This document shows, in pieces, positions 25,726 to 34,860 of a stretch of 64,000 bases of DNA; the stretch's first letter is position 1, and the number at the start of each line of letters is the position of its first letter. The position numbers and the translations under genes are program-made. The stretch covers positions 1-64,000 of the forward strand of contig CACBGZ010000003.1 of assembly GCA_902538915.1 (NCBI GenBank), given 5' to 3'. Source of the DNA: an uncultured Pelagibacteraceae bacterium. GTDB taxonomy: Bacteria; Pseudomonadota; Alphaproteobacteria; Pelagibacterales; Pelagibacteraceae. The notes beneath the pieces were generated by a model. It saw only the letters and a list, made by a program, of their open reading frames with translations. It ran no database searches and had not been told where the DNA came from.

Positions 25726-26785
25726 AAAATTTTAAATAGATTTCTATAGTTGATAGTGAAATTATACCAACAGTTAACATTGCAATAAAACCGACAATAA
25801 AAGGCTTATATCCCATTCCTTTTATATCTTTTAGATTAGTTGATAAGCCTATAGCGCCCATAGCCATTGTCAAAAATATCTTTGAAGATACTGCGATGAA
25901 ATCTATCATATTTATCCAATTACTATCGACAATAAATACTTTATCACCAATATTTCTAAAAATAATCATTCCAACAAAGCCCAAAACAAAATAAGGAAAA
26001 ATATTTTTGATAGAGTAATTTTTTCCGTTTATTTGCCCTCTATTGTAAAGAAAAGCAAAAAGAGGAATCATTATTATTAAAAAAGTATTCCTTATTAGTT
26101 TCGTGACTGTTGCTGTATTTAGTGTTTCTGGACTATTAAATTGTTGATCATAAATAAGACCTGCGGCTGCTACTTGTGATGTTTCATGAATAGAGGTTCC
26201 TAAAAAAAGACCTGCAAAAAGAGAATTTCCCTCAAAATAAAAATTAGCGAAGTAGGGATATAGTAGCATAGATAATATTCCAAATAGAGTAATATTTGCT
26301 ATTGCGTAAGACACTTCATTCTTACTAGCTTTAATAACTGGTGCTGTAGCCATGATAGCAGTAGTTCCACAAACAGTACTACCAATTGATATTAGATAAG
26401 ACATTCTGGTTGAGATCTTAAATTTCTTTATTGTGATTTTAATAACAATAAGAACGCTTATAATACATATGACTATTAAAGGTATTGCGATTTTACCAAA
26501 CTCTAAAAATTCAAATGGTTTTAGCTGGATTCCAAGACATATAATTCCTAATTTTAAAATATATTCTCTTGAAAAATCTAGACCTTTTTGAAAACTTTCT
26601 CTAATCTTAAAATAATTACCAAAAAATATCCCAAGAAGTATCGCTATCATTGCAGTCGAGATAGGGCTTTTGGTATGTCCTAAGAGTTCAATTCCGATGA
26701 TATTATTAAAACCTTGAGAAAGCGTATAAAGAACAAATGCTAAAATTATACCTGGTAATACTACCAAATAATTTTTATATAGCAT
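25718..26785 (-). CDS. YeiH-family (UPF0324) putative sulfate/sulfonate-linked exporter
   Basis: A 355-residue integral membrane protein with about ten hydrophobic segments. KSPISTAMIAILLGIFFGNY near the start, GSTVCGTTAIMATAPVIKAS in the centre and GTSIHETSQVAAAGLIYDQQ are the YeiH/UPF0324 pattern. The family has been proposed to export sulfate or related anions; the transport substrate is not firmly established. It is followed upstream by suyB, 14 bases away on the same strand, so all three minus-strand genes likely form one operon. Confidence 0.85.
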   Translation of the reverse strand: MLYKNYLVVLPGIILAFVLYTLSQGFNNIIGIELLGHTKSPISTAMIAILLGIFFGNYFKIRESFQKGLDFSREYILKLGIICLGIQLKPFEFLEFGKIAIPLIVICIISVLIVIKITIKKFKISTRMSYLISIGSTVCGTTAIMATAPVIKASKNEVSYAIANITLFGILSMLLYPYFANFYFEGNSLFAGLFLGTSIHETSQVAAAGLIYDQQFNSPETLNTATVTKLIRNTFLIIMIPLFAFLYNRGQINGKNYSIKNIFPYFVLGFVGMIIFRNIGDKVFIVDSNWINMIDFIAVSSKIFLTMAMGAIGLSTNLKDIKGMGYKPFIVGFIAMLTVGIISLSTIEIYLKFFI

Positions 26786-26799
26786 GAGTTATTGATTAA

Positions 26800-27966
26800 T
26801 TAAGCACTTCTATAAAGTTTAGTCATGACGAATTCTTTATGACCTAAAGCTTCTGCGCAGGTTAATCTTCCATTTGCAACTCTTAAAGTTGTTTCGATGA
26901 GTTTATCTCCTGCCTCAGATAAGTTCATTTCTCTAGAAAGAATTTTTGACACATCACAATCAATATGTTCACCCATACTTTTTACAGTAAGAGGGTTTGC
27001 AGTTAATTTAAGAACTGGTTCGATTGGGTTTCCAACAATATTTCCTTGCCCTGTTGGAAATAAATGAATGTTAAATCCAGCGGCAGCTTGAAGTGTTACA
27101 CATTCTGCTGCAGCTGAGGATGTATCCATAAAATATAGACCTTTACCTTTTTTTGGTTCTTCGGCTGGCTCTAAAACATCTATGAATTTACAATTTCCAA
27201 TCTTTTGAAAATTTCCAAAGGCTTTTTCTTCTATTGTAGTTAATCCACCGGCAATATTTCCAGCGGTAGGTTGGCTTTCGGAAAGATCGTTAGTTGCTTC
27301 TTTTAAAATAAAATCATTATAGGCACTCCACGTTTTCATAAACTTATCTGAGGCCTCTTTTGTTGCTCCTCTAGTTGCACAGACCTTTTCAGCTCCAGTC
27401 AGCTCAGATGTTTCACCAAAACATAAATGAACACCTAAAGGCTCTAGTTTATCCATTAGATTTCCAACTGTAGGATTTGAAGCTAAGCCAGATGTCGTAT
27501 CTGACTCTCCACATTTTACTGATATCCACAAATCACTAATTGGACATTCTTCTCTCTGTTTTTCTGATGCCCACATCACAAATTCTTGAGCCTTTTTTGA
27601 TGCTTTCATTACTGTTCCAATGTCACCTGTACGCTCAATATGAAAACCCTCAACAGGTTTTCCCGTTTTGGCTATGCCATCTACAATTCTTTTAGTCCAT
27701 TTAGGCTCTATGCCAATTACTATTACAGCAGCTACATTTGGGTTACTGCCGGTACCAATCATAGTTCTAAAATGTAATTCTAAATCTGCTCCAAACTGAA
27801 GTCTTCCATATGAATGAGGTAAAGCAATTGTACCTTTAATATTATTTGCTACAGCTTCAGCACATGCATTCGAAATGTCATCCACTGGTAAAATTATAAC
27901 GTGATTTCTTGTTCCAGCTCTACCGTTTTCTCTTTTATAGCCTAAAAAACTTTTTGGGATCTCCAT
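26800..27966 (-). CDS. suyB: (2R)-Sulfolactate sulfo-lyase, large subunit SuyB
   Basis: UxaA-family lyase of 388 residues. [20 protein letters not shown] (about residue 145) and the [20 protein letters not shown] segment are common to SuyB and to the large domains of altronate and galactarate dehydratases. The separately encoded SAF-domain subunit just upstream (3-base gap) is the SuyA-SuyB arrangement, and the adjacent xsc and apr genes argue for sulfolactate, which is split to pyruvate and sulfite. If this reading is wrong, a sugar-acid dehydratase is the alternative. Confidence 0.85.
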   Translation of the reverse strand: MEIPKSFLGYKRENGRAGTRNHVIILPVDDISNACAEAVANNIKGTIALPHSYGRLQFGADLELHFRTMIGTGSNPNVAAVIVIGIEPKWTKRIVDGIAKTGKPVEGFHIERTGDIGTVMKASKKAQEFVMWASEKQREECPISDLWISVKCGESDTTSGLASNPTVGNLMDKLEPLGVHLCFGETSELTGAEKVCATRGATKEASDKFMKTWSAYNDFILKEATNDLSESQPTAGNIAGGLTTIEEKAFGNFQKIGNCKFIDVLEPAEEPKKGKGLYFMDTSSAAAECVTLQAAAGFNIHLFPTGQGNIVGNPIEPVLKLTANPLTVKSMGEHIDCDVSKILSREMNLSEAGDKLIETTLRVANGRLTCAEALGHKEFVMTKLYRSA

Positions 27967-27969
27967 CTC

Positions 27970-28254
27970 TTACCACTTTTTTGTTTTTACATTATGAACA
28001 TGAACATGTTCGCCTTTTTTTATTGATTTCACAACTTTACCAATATCATGACCATATTTTAAGATTGTATCTCCCTCTTTTAAATCAATCATCGCAATTT
28101 TATGTCCTAGAGGTATTTCATCCATTGATTGAATATTAGTAGAGCCATCATCTTCCATTATCCAGCAATTACAGTCTTGTTTGGGGGTTATTTTTTCAAT
28201 GACAACAACACCAACGTTATCTTTTTTATCGTGAATTATGATATCTGTAGCCAT
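27970..28254 (-). CDS. suyA: (2R)-Sulfolactate sulfo-lyase, small subunit SuyA (SAF domain)
   Basis: SAF-domain protein of 94 residues. IIHDKKDNVGVVVIEKI near the start, IPLGHKIAMIDLKEGDTILK in the middle and HVHNVKT at the end are the SAF/UxaA N-terminal pattern. In SuyAB it forms the complex with the large subunit that cleaves sulfolactate. It is the first gene of the minus-strand operon suyA-suyB-yeiH, and its start is 117 bases from the divergent xsc start, so a shared regulatory region is likely. Confidence 0.85.
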   Translation of the reverse strand: MATDIIIHDKKDNVGVVVIEKITPKQDCNCWIMEDDGSTNIQSMDEIPLGHKIAMIDLKEGDTILKYGHDIGKVVKSIKKGEHVHVHNVKTKKW

Positions 28255-28371
28255 TTTTATAGTGTCGATTTGTTTGTTTGAATTTCAAAAAATCTTATAT
28301 ATTAATCGCATCAATTAACAAATAGTTTTATAAAAGATTATAACATTTACTAGTTTAGAAAGGTTCTATTG

Positions 28372-30156
28372 ATGACTAAAATGACTACAGAAGAAGCTTT
28401 TGTAAAAGTTTTACAAATGCATGGTATTGAGCATGCGTTTGGAATAATCGGTTCAGCATTCATGCCTATTTCTGACATTTTTCCTGATGCTGGAATAACA
28501 TTTTGGGACGTAGCTCACGAAACAAATGGTGGTTTGATTGCTGACGGTTACACAAGAGCCACTGGAAAAATGTCTATGGTCATTGCACAAAATGGACCAG
28601 GTATAACAGGATTAGTAACACCAATTAAAACAGCTTACTGGAACCATACACCTTTGCTATTAGTGACTCCTCAAGCTGCAAATAAAACAATGGGCCAAGG
28701 TGGTTTTCAAGAAGTAGAGCAAATGAATTTATTTAAGGATATGGTTTGTTATCAAGAAGAGGTTAGAGATCCTTCAAGAATGGCAGAGGTATTAAACAGA
28801 GTTATTGAAAAAGCAATACGAGGCTCTGCACCAGCACAAATAAATGTTCCAAGAGACTATTGGTGTCAAGTAATTGATATCGAGCTTCCTCCAATCGTAA
28901 GATTAGAGAGACAGGGTGGAGGAGAAGATGCAATTTCAAAAGCAGCAGAGCTATTATCAAAAGCAAAATTTCCAGTTATTTTATCTGGGGCAGGAGTTGT
29001 AATCGGAGGTGCTATCGAAGAAACTAAAAAGTTAGCTGAAAAACTGGATTCACCAGTTTGTTCTGGTTATCAGCACAACGATAGTTTTCCTGGCAGTCAT
29101 CCTTTAGCAGTTGGACCGTTAGGTTATAATGGATCAAAAGCTGCAATGGAATTAATTTCAAAAGCGGATGTTGTTTTAGCCCTTGGAACAAGATTGAACC
29201 CTTTTTCAACTTTACCAGGTTATGGAATTGACTATTGGCCAAAGAATGCAAGTATAATTCAGGTAGATATGAATCCAGATAGGATTGGATTAACAAAAAA
29301 AGTTACAGTTGGAATAAGTGGAGATGCAAAATTAGTGGCTAAGCAAATTTTAGAAAAACTATCCTCAAAGGCTGGAGATACAGATAGACAAAAAAGAAGA
29401 GATATAATTCACCAAACTAAATCAGCATGGTTACAAAAATTATCAAGTTTAGACCATGAAGATGATGATGAAGGAACAGTGTGGAATAAAGAGGCAAGAG
29501 AAAGAGATGCTGATAGAATGTCACCAAGACAAGCATGGAGGGCAATTCAAGCAGGTATGCCAGAAGATGTAATTATTTCTAGTGATATTGGAAATAATTG
29601 TGCCATTGGTAATGCTTATCCAACTTTTGAAAAACCAAGAAAATATTTAGCTCCTGGTCTTTTTGGTCCATGTGGATATGGCTTCCCCTCAATCTTAGGT
29701 GCAAAAATTGGATGTCCTGATACACCTGTAATTGGTTTTGCTGGAGATGGAGCTTTTGGAATTAGTATGAATGAAATGAGTTCTTGCGCAAGAGAAGAAT
29801 GGCCAGCAATTACTATGGTTATATTTAGAAATTATCAATGGGGCGCAGAAAAAAGAAATACCACTCTTTGGTTTGATAATAATTTTGTTGGTACAGAATT
29901 AGATCCTGAATTAAGTTACGCTAAAGTAGCTGATGCGTGTGGCTTAAAAGGGGTTACTGTTAAAACTATGGATGAAACAACTGCAGCAATCAAGCAATCA
30001 TGTGAAGATCAAAAAAAAGGCATTACAACATTTATTGAAGTTATCTTAAACCAAGAACTAGGTGAGCCTTTCAGAAGAGATGCAATGAAAAAACCAGTAA
30101 GAGTTGCTGGTATTAAAAAAGATGATATGAAAAAGCAGCCATCTTTAAACTCTTAA
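28372..30156 (+). CDS. xsc: Sulfoacetaldehyde acetyltransferase
   Basis: Thiamine-diphosphate enzyme of 594 residues that converts sulfoacetaldehyde and phosphate to acetyl phosphate and sulfite, the desulfonating step of taurine and related sulfonate use. The glutamate of the TPP site is in WDVAHETNGGLIADGYTRAT, the middle FAD/DHS-like domain follows, and GDGAFGISMNEMSS starts the TPP-binding motif. YWCQVID and the WGAEKRNTTLWFDNNF region are Xsc-like rather than acetolactate-synthase-like. An in-frame TTG at 28369 is less likely than the ATG at 28372. No taurine aminotransferase or dehydrogenase gene lies in the window. Confidence 0.92.
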   Translation: MTKMTTEEAFVKVLQMHGIEHAFGIIGSAFMPISDIFPDAGITFWDVAHETNGGLIADGYTRATGKMSMVIAQNGPGITGLVTPIKTAYWNHTPLLLVTPQAANKTMGQGGFQEVEQMNLFKDMVCYQEEVRDPSRMAEVLNRVIEKAIRGSAPAQINVPRDYWCQVIDIELPPIVRLERQGGGEDAISKAAELLSKAKFPVILSGAGVVIGGAIEETKKLAEKLDSPVCSGYQHNDSFPGSHPLAVGPLGYNGSKAAMELISKADVVLALGTRLNPFSTLPGYGIDYWPKNASIIQVDMNPDRIGLTKKVTVGISGDAKLVAKQILEKLSSKAGDTDRQKRRDIIHQTKSAWLQKLSSLDHEDDDEGTVWNKEARERDADRMSPRQAWRAIQAGMPEDVIISSDIGNNCAIGNAYPTFEKPRKYLAPGLFGPCGYGFPSILGAKIGCPDTPVIGFAGDGAFGISMNEMSSCAREEWPAITMVIFRNYQWGAEKRNTTLWFDNNFVGTELDPELSYAKVADACGLKGVTVKTMDETTAAIKQSCEDQKKGITTFIEVILNQELGEPFRRDAMKKPVRVAGIKKDDMKKQPSLNS

Positions 30157-30212
30157 TACTTTTAAAATAACTTATAATTATTATAATGTCCGAAAAAGCT
30201 AACATTTAAATT

Positions 30213-31910
30213 ATGTCTCAAAAGATTAAGACTATATTAATTTGTTTTATTACCTTTCTTTTATTTTTAGCTTGGTGGTCCGCTCTTACCATTGGCCTAT
30301 CAACAGATGAATATTTTCATCATATAAATGGTTTAAAAAGATATAATTTTTTAATAAGTTTAGGAGAAGATACTAAATTTCAATTCAGAAATAATGAATT
30401 TTACCCTGGTCTTTATGACACTTTGTCTTACGCAGTTGGTCAAATAATTTTAATTATAAACAAAAAGTTTTACGCTAATAATATAGATTTTGTAATGCAT
30501 CTCGTAAATATTACTTTTTCTACATTAAGTATTTTAGGCCTTTACTTATTTACAAAGAAAATTTTTAACAGCAATATTGCGATTTTAACTTCATTTTTAA
30601 CATTATTAAATCCTTTTTTTTTTGGACATATGGGTATGAATTCGAAAGATTTAATAATCTTTTTTTCTTTAATATGGTTTTGCTATTATTTTTACCTTTA
30701 TTGTTTGGAAGATAAAAAAAATATTAAAAATTTAATTTTGGCATCATTTTTTATTGGCTTTGGTTGTGGAGTTAGATTGACCTTTTTAGTTGTAATTTTT
30801 CCTGTTGTAATTTGTGGATTAATTTTTTTGTTTATCAAATATAAAAATGAATACATTTATTTATCAAAAAGAATTTTATTACACTCATTAACGGCACTTT
30901 TTATTTCATCGTTTTTGATCGTACTTTGTTGGCCTCATATGATTTTGGAAATTCAAAATGGAAATTTTTTAAGTTTCTTTAAAACTATTATAAACAACAC
31001 TATAAATTGGATAGATGGTCCTAAAACTGGCATAATAAATGGAGAGTATTATGAAGTATTTAACACTCCAAAATCTTATTTTTTAGATATCATTATTTAT
31101 AGATTACCTTTTTATTTTACAATACTTGTTATCTCGACTTATCTACTAATTTTTACTAAAAATTTATTTATTGAAAACAATATAAGTAACTTTAAGATTA
31201 AATTTATAGTAATAAATTTAATTGCTTTTTTTCCAATTCTACTTGCTTTATTTTTAACTGTGAATATTTACGATAATTTAAGATTGTTTTTGTTTATAAT
31301 TCCTTTTTTTTGTATCATTGCATCTTTGTCACTAGAATATTTAATTAAATCTTTTAGAATAAATTGGAAAACAAAAACATTTTTTTCAATTATTTTAATA
31401 TTATTTTCACTTTCTTTTTACAGATTTATTTTACTCACTCCTTATCAATACGATTATGTAAATTACTCTGCATTAAAATTTAAAAATGCTGAATATAAGT
31501 GGGAACATGATTATTGGGGGGCAAGCTATAAAGAACTTGTTTTAAAAATCAAAGATAGATACTCAAGAGAAGAAATTCAAAAAATGAAAATTACTAATTG
31601 TTCTGGCGATGATACACTTCTTTATTACTTATATAGACATTTAGGAAAAAAATTTATTTATAGGAATAAAAGAGAACATGAAGCTGATTACACTGTTTTA
31701 ATTAATAGAGCTACTTTATATGTTATCAACAATCCAGCAGTAGAGAATTTAGTTAATGATAAAGGTGATATGTTAGTAAGCGATATGGAAAAAGTTGTAA
31801 GAACTCCTGGTGTAAAAACTACTTGTCATGAACAATATATTGGGAAGGATGTTGTTAGAGTTTCAAGAAACGGAGTTACCCTATCAGCTTTAAGAAAATT
31901 AGATAAATGA
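30213..31910 (+). CDS. GT39/ArnT-like membrane glycosyltransferase
   Basis: A 565-residue protein with about 12 hydrophobic segments and a soluble C-terminal part of about 140 residues (from about YDYVNYSALKF). The first periplasmic loop carries LSTDEYFHHINGLKRY, resembling the acidic DE motif of the lipid-linked-sugar glycosyltransferases (PMT, ArnT, GT83). GHMGMNSKDLIIFFSLIWFC is typical of that family. Acceptor and donor are unknown. It lies alone, 57 bases after xsc and convergent with the hydratase gene; it probably works on the cell envelope. Confidence 0.75.
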   Translation: MSQKIKTILICFITFLLFLAWWSALTIGLSTDEYFHHINGLKRYNFLISLGEDTKFQFRNNEFYPGLYDTLSYAVGQIILIINKKFYANNIDFVMHLVNITFSTLSILGLYLFTKKIFNSNIAILTSFLTLLNPFFFGHMGMNSKDLIIFFSLIWFCYYFYLYCLEDKKNIKNLILASFFIGFGCGVRLTFLVVIFPVVICGLIFLFIKYKNEYIYLSKRILLHSLTALFISSFLIVLCWPHMILEIQNGNFLSFFKTIINNTINWIDGPKTGIINGEYYEVFNTPKSYFLDIIIYRLPFYFTILVISTYLLIFTKNLFIENNISNFKIKFIVINLIAFFPILLALFLTVNIYDNLRLFLFIIPFFCIIASLSLEYLIKSFRINWKTKTFFSIILILFSLSFYRFILLTPYQYDYVNYSALKFKNAEYKWEHDYWGASYKELVLKIKDRYSREEIQKMKITNCSGDDTLLYYLYRHLGKKFIYRNKREHEADYTVLINRATLYVINNPAVENLVNDKGDMLVSDMEKVVRTPGVKTTCHEQYIGKDVVRVSRNGVTLSALRKLDK

Positions 31911-31933
31911 TTTTGTTAAAAAAAAACTTTAAG

Positions 31934-32707
31934 TTACTTTATTAGTGTTTTTACGGATCCTAACTTGTCGATTTTGCCTGAATAAAGACCCTTTCCTTTA
32001 ATTGGAACAACGCCTACTGTTGATCCTGTAAAAACCCAAAAATCCATATTTAAATTAATTTTATCTTTTCTCACTTTATTTAGAACAAATCTTAATGCAT
32101 TTAGTGGATTAATATAAACGCTATTAGTATTACCATTAACACTTTGATTTATTTTTTTGTTAGAAATATTGGTCTTTAAATTGCCTATATTTAATTTTTT
32201 AAACTTTTTTGAAGGACCTAAAAAAAATTTTACATTAGCGCCAAAGTCACTACACAAATCACCAAATGAAGTAATACCTTTTTTTCGTTGCCTATAGCCT
32301 ACAACCTCAATACACGGGGCCATATGAGAAATATATTTAGATATATTTTTCATTGTGATAATGCCTTTAGATGAGAAAAAGGATCTTTTAATTTTATAAC
32401 AAACTTCAAGCTCTATACCTAATGTCGACTTATTTATTTTAACACTTTTGCCATTTTTTAGAACATTTCTGCTATAAACCGAGGCATAAAAAGGTTCTTT
32501 TTCTTTTAATTTTTTTATAAGAGGAATACCAGTTCCAGCTGCTTTAAAACCAATAACAGAAAGTTTAATCTTACTTTCACATAATTTTCGTAATTTTTGA
32601 GCTTCATTTATTTTTTTACAAAATTTTGATGGTATTGGAGCAATGATCTTGTTTTTTAAAAAAGCATTGACTAATTTATCAGATGTTTTTTCAATTAAAG
32701 ATTTCAT
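31934..32707 (-). CDS. 2-Keto-4-pentenoate hydratase-like protein (FAH superfamily)
   Basis: Soluble protein of 257 residues. SVIGFKAAGTG at about 50 and the ELEVCY metal ligands near residue 100 are the hydratase pattern; INPLNALRFVLNKV and VFTGSTVGVVPIKG near the C-terminus complete it. Family members hydrate 2-hydroxypentadienoate in aromatic or catechol degradation, and others decarboxylate or hydrolyse fumarylacetoacetate-like compounds. No other aromatic pathway gene lies close, so the substrate is unresolved. It is the last gene of the five-gene minus-strand operon, four bases after the M23 gene. Confidence 0.78.
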   Translation of the reverse strand: MKSLIEKTSDKLVNAFLKNKIIAPIPSKFCKKINEAQKLRKLCESKIKLSVIGFKAAGTGIPLIKKLKEKEPFYASVYSRNVLKNGKSVKINKSTLGIELEVCYKIKRSFFSSKGIITMKNISKYISHMAPCIEVVGYRQRKKGITSFGDLCSDFGANVKFFLGPSKKFKKLNIGNLKTNISNKKINQSVNGNTNSVYINPLNALRFVLNKVRKDKINLNMDFWVFTGSTVGVVPIKGKGLYSGKIDKLGSVKTLIK

Positions 32708-32711
32708 AATT

Positions 32712-33515
32712 CTAGTTTAATACTGACATCGGGTCGAGTCTAGTCTGAAACCAATTAATTCTAAAATCTAAATGAGGCCCCGTAGATCTACCAGTTGAAC
32801 CAACGGTACCAATTATATCACCTTGATTTATTTTATCTCCAACAGAAACCATTACATTTTCAAGATGAGAATAGATTGTTGATATTCCATGTCCGTGATC
32901 CATAATAATTGTACCCCCAGTATAATAAAGATCATCCTCAGCCATTGTAACTGTGCCAGATCCGGAGGATTTAATCATTGTTCCTTGTTTAGCAGCAATA
33001 TCAATACCATAATGAGGCCATTTCGGTTTACCATTTAAAATTCTTTGGCTTCCATAAACCCCACTAATAATTCCCTCAACTGGCATAATAAATTGGTTTT
33101 TAAAAAAAGGTAAGTCAGAATCAATTGATCTTGCTTCTCCAATTTTATTATTTTCTTCCTTAATTCTCTTATAAACAGATTCTGGCGGTGTTACTTTACT
33201 CTCTTCAAGTCCATCAATTCTTTGAATATTGTATTTTCGTTTTAAAACCTTTTTGATTATTTTTTCTTTTTTTCCATTTTGAATCTTTGTAATTGTTAAA
33301 TCAAATTTTCTATCTCGATCAATTCCAAACACAAAGTAACCATCATTTGAAACTTTTACTTCTTTTTTATCTATTATAATTTTCGCTGAGGGATTAGTAA
33401 TTCCAACAATATAATGACCTTGAAGGAATTTACCTTCAAATTCTATAGCATTTGAATGAGCTGATATTAAAAAAATTATCAAAAAAAATAATCTAAATTT
33501 TATTTTGCCGTCCAT
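32712..33515 (-). CDS. M23-family (LytM-type) peptidase with signal sequence
   Basis: Secreted or envelope zinc metallopeptidase of 267 residues that would cut peptidoglycan cross-links. An N-terminal hydrophobic segment (about residues 5-24) is a signal peptide. The catalytic domain starts about residue 143: WPHYGIDIAA gives the H-x-x-x-D zinc pair, MDHGHGISTIYSHLE follows, and GPHLDFRINW supplies the last histidine. Unlike EnvC or NlpD it has no coiled coil or LysM domain. Its start overlaps the SDR gene end by 16 bases. Confidence 0.88.
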   Translation of the reverse strand: MDGKIKFRLFFLIIFLISAHSNAIEFEGKFLQGHYIVGITNPSAKIIIDKKEVKVSNDGYFVFGIDRDRKFDLTITKIQNGKKEKIIKKVLKRKYNIQRIDGLEESKVTPPESVYKRIKEENNKIGEARSIDSDLPFFKNQFIMPVEGIISGVYGSQRILNGKPKWPHYGIDIAAKQGTMIKSSGSGTVTMAEDDLYYTGGTIIMDHGHGISTIYSHLENVMVSVGDKINQGDIIGTVGSTGRSTGPHLDFRINWFQTRLDPMSVLN

Positions 33516-34267
33516 CCACCATCAACCAATAATGAAGTGCCAGTAATCATGGATGCAGCATCTGAGGCCAAAAAAACTACAGCTGATGCTACTTCAGATA
33601 ACTCTGCAAATCTTCCTAAAGGAATATTATTTAACATATCTTGTTTAAATTTCTTATCTTTTAAAAATTTTTTTGTCATCGGTGTCACAACAAATGTTGG
33701 GCAAACCGTATTTACTCTAATATTATATTTTGCAAGATCAATTGACATTCCTTTTGTTAGACCCTCTAAACCAAATTTATTCATATTGTAGACACTTCTT
33801 ATAGGGCCACCAACATGACCCATCTGAGAGGACATGTTTACTATAGATCCACCTATTTTTTTTCTATTTTTAGATTTAATCATTTTTAATGCACAAAGAT
33901 GAGCCAGGTTAAAACTTGCTATAGTATTTATTTTGACCATATATTCCATATCTTCCTTTTTAACTTTGGTAAAATGTGCTGGTCTATTATTTCCAGCATT
34001 ATTAATTAAGATGTCTATTCTTGACTGCTTATTAATGATTTTTTTTATTTCATTATAGTCTGTGATATCACAAACATAAGATTTACACTTTGATTTAAAT
34101 TTTTTTATTTTCTTAGAAACTTCGTTTAAATCTTTATTGGTTCTGCTGATTATGATCAAATTTGCACCAGCCTCAGCTAGAGCGATAGCACACGCTCTAC
34201 CAATACCTTTACCGGCACCTGTCACAACTGCAGTTTTATTTCTAAAATTATAATTTTTAAGGAACAT
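33500..34267 (-). CDS. Short-chain dehydrogenase/reductase
   Basis: Classical SDR of 255 residues. TGAGKGIGRACAIALAEAGA is the NAD(P)-binding motif, NNAGNNRP the structural one, and YNMNKFGLEG carries the catalytic Tyr and Lys. LVDGGWTA closes the domain. Gluconate or 3-oxoacyl type activity is possible; the substrate is not clear from sequence. It overlaps terC by one base (TAATG) and the M23 gene by 16 bases. Confidence 0.9.
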   Translation of the reverse strand: MFLKNYNFRNKTAVVTGAGKGIGRACAIALAEAGANLIIISRTNKDLNEVSKKIKKFKSKCKSYVCDITDYNEIKKIINKQSRIDILINNAGNNRPAHFTKVKKEDMEYMVKINTIASFNLAHLCALKMIKSKNRKKIGGSIVNMSSQMGHVGGPIRSVYNMNKFGLEGLTKGMSIDLAKYNIRVNTVCPTFVVTPMTKKFLKDKKFKQDMLNNIPLGRFAELSEVASAVVFLASDAASMITGTSLLVDGGWTAK

Positions 34268-34860
34268 TATAAAAATAATATTTTAATATCAGTGTAAATC
34301 AACTCAATAGCAACAATAAGAATTGCTAATAAACCAGCCCAAGCTATCCATTTATACTTTTTAATCCAATTGGATATTAACGTTGCAGCAGTTGCCATTA
34401 AAACAATTGATAAAACCAGTCCAAAAACTAGCAAATAATAGTGATCTCCAGCTGCCCCAGCAACACCCAAAACATTATCCAAACTCATTGTAAAATCAGC
34501 AAGTAGAATAGTCCAAATTGCTTTCATGAAGCTAGAGTTATCTACTTTAATATCATCTTGATGACTTGAACCTTTCACAACATCAACATAAAGTTTATAA
34601 ACTATATAAAGAAGAAGAAGACCACCAATTAATCTTAACCCTGTAATTTGTAACAAGTAAGCAGTCAATAAAGTTAATATAATTCTTAAAACAACAGCAC
34701 CACCTATGCCCCAAAAAATAATTTTTTTTCTCTGTTCTGGTGGAAATTTGGAGGCAACCATACCAATAATGATTGCATTATCACCAGCAAGCACAAGATC
34801 TATTAAGATAATTTGCGTTAAAATAGTAATTTGCTCTGGCGTAACAAAATCAGATAGCAT
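34267..34860 (-). CDS. TerC-family membrane protein
   Basis: Integral membrane protein of 197 residues with about seven hydrophobic segments. The conserved acidic residues are in LVLAGDNAIIIGM (about residue 24) and LLADFTMSLDNVLGVAG (about residue 125), spaced as in the small YjbE/YkoY subgroup. Some TerC proteins move manganese out of the cell. Both junctions with the neighbouring genes are one-base overlaps, so translation is coupled along the operon. Confidence 0.88.
   Translation of the reverse strand: MLSDFVTPEQITILTQIILIDLVLAGDNAIIIGMVASKFPPEQRKKIIFWGIGGAVVLRIILTLLTAYLLQITGLRLIGGLLLLYIVYKLYVDVVKGSSHQDDIKVDNSSFMKAIWTILLADFTMSLDNVLGVAGAAGDHYYLLVFGLVLSIVLMATAATLISNWIKKYKWIAWAGLLAILIVAIELIYTDIKILFL

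Noticed and set aside
26800-28254. Altronate or galactarate dehydratase
   Set aside because: The split SAF and large subunits could belong to sugar-acid enzymes, but the direct company of xsc, apr and tauE favours sulfolactate sulfo-lyase.
28372-30156. Acetolactate synthase large subunit
   Set aside because: The protein lacks the usual IlvB pattern, has no regulatory subunit gene next to it, and carries Xsc-like segments in a sulfonate context.
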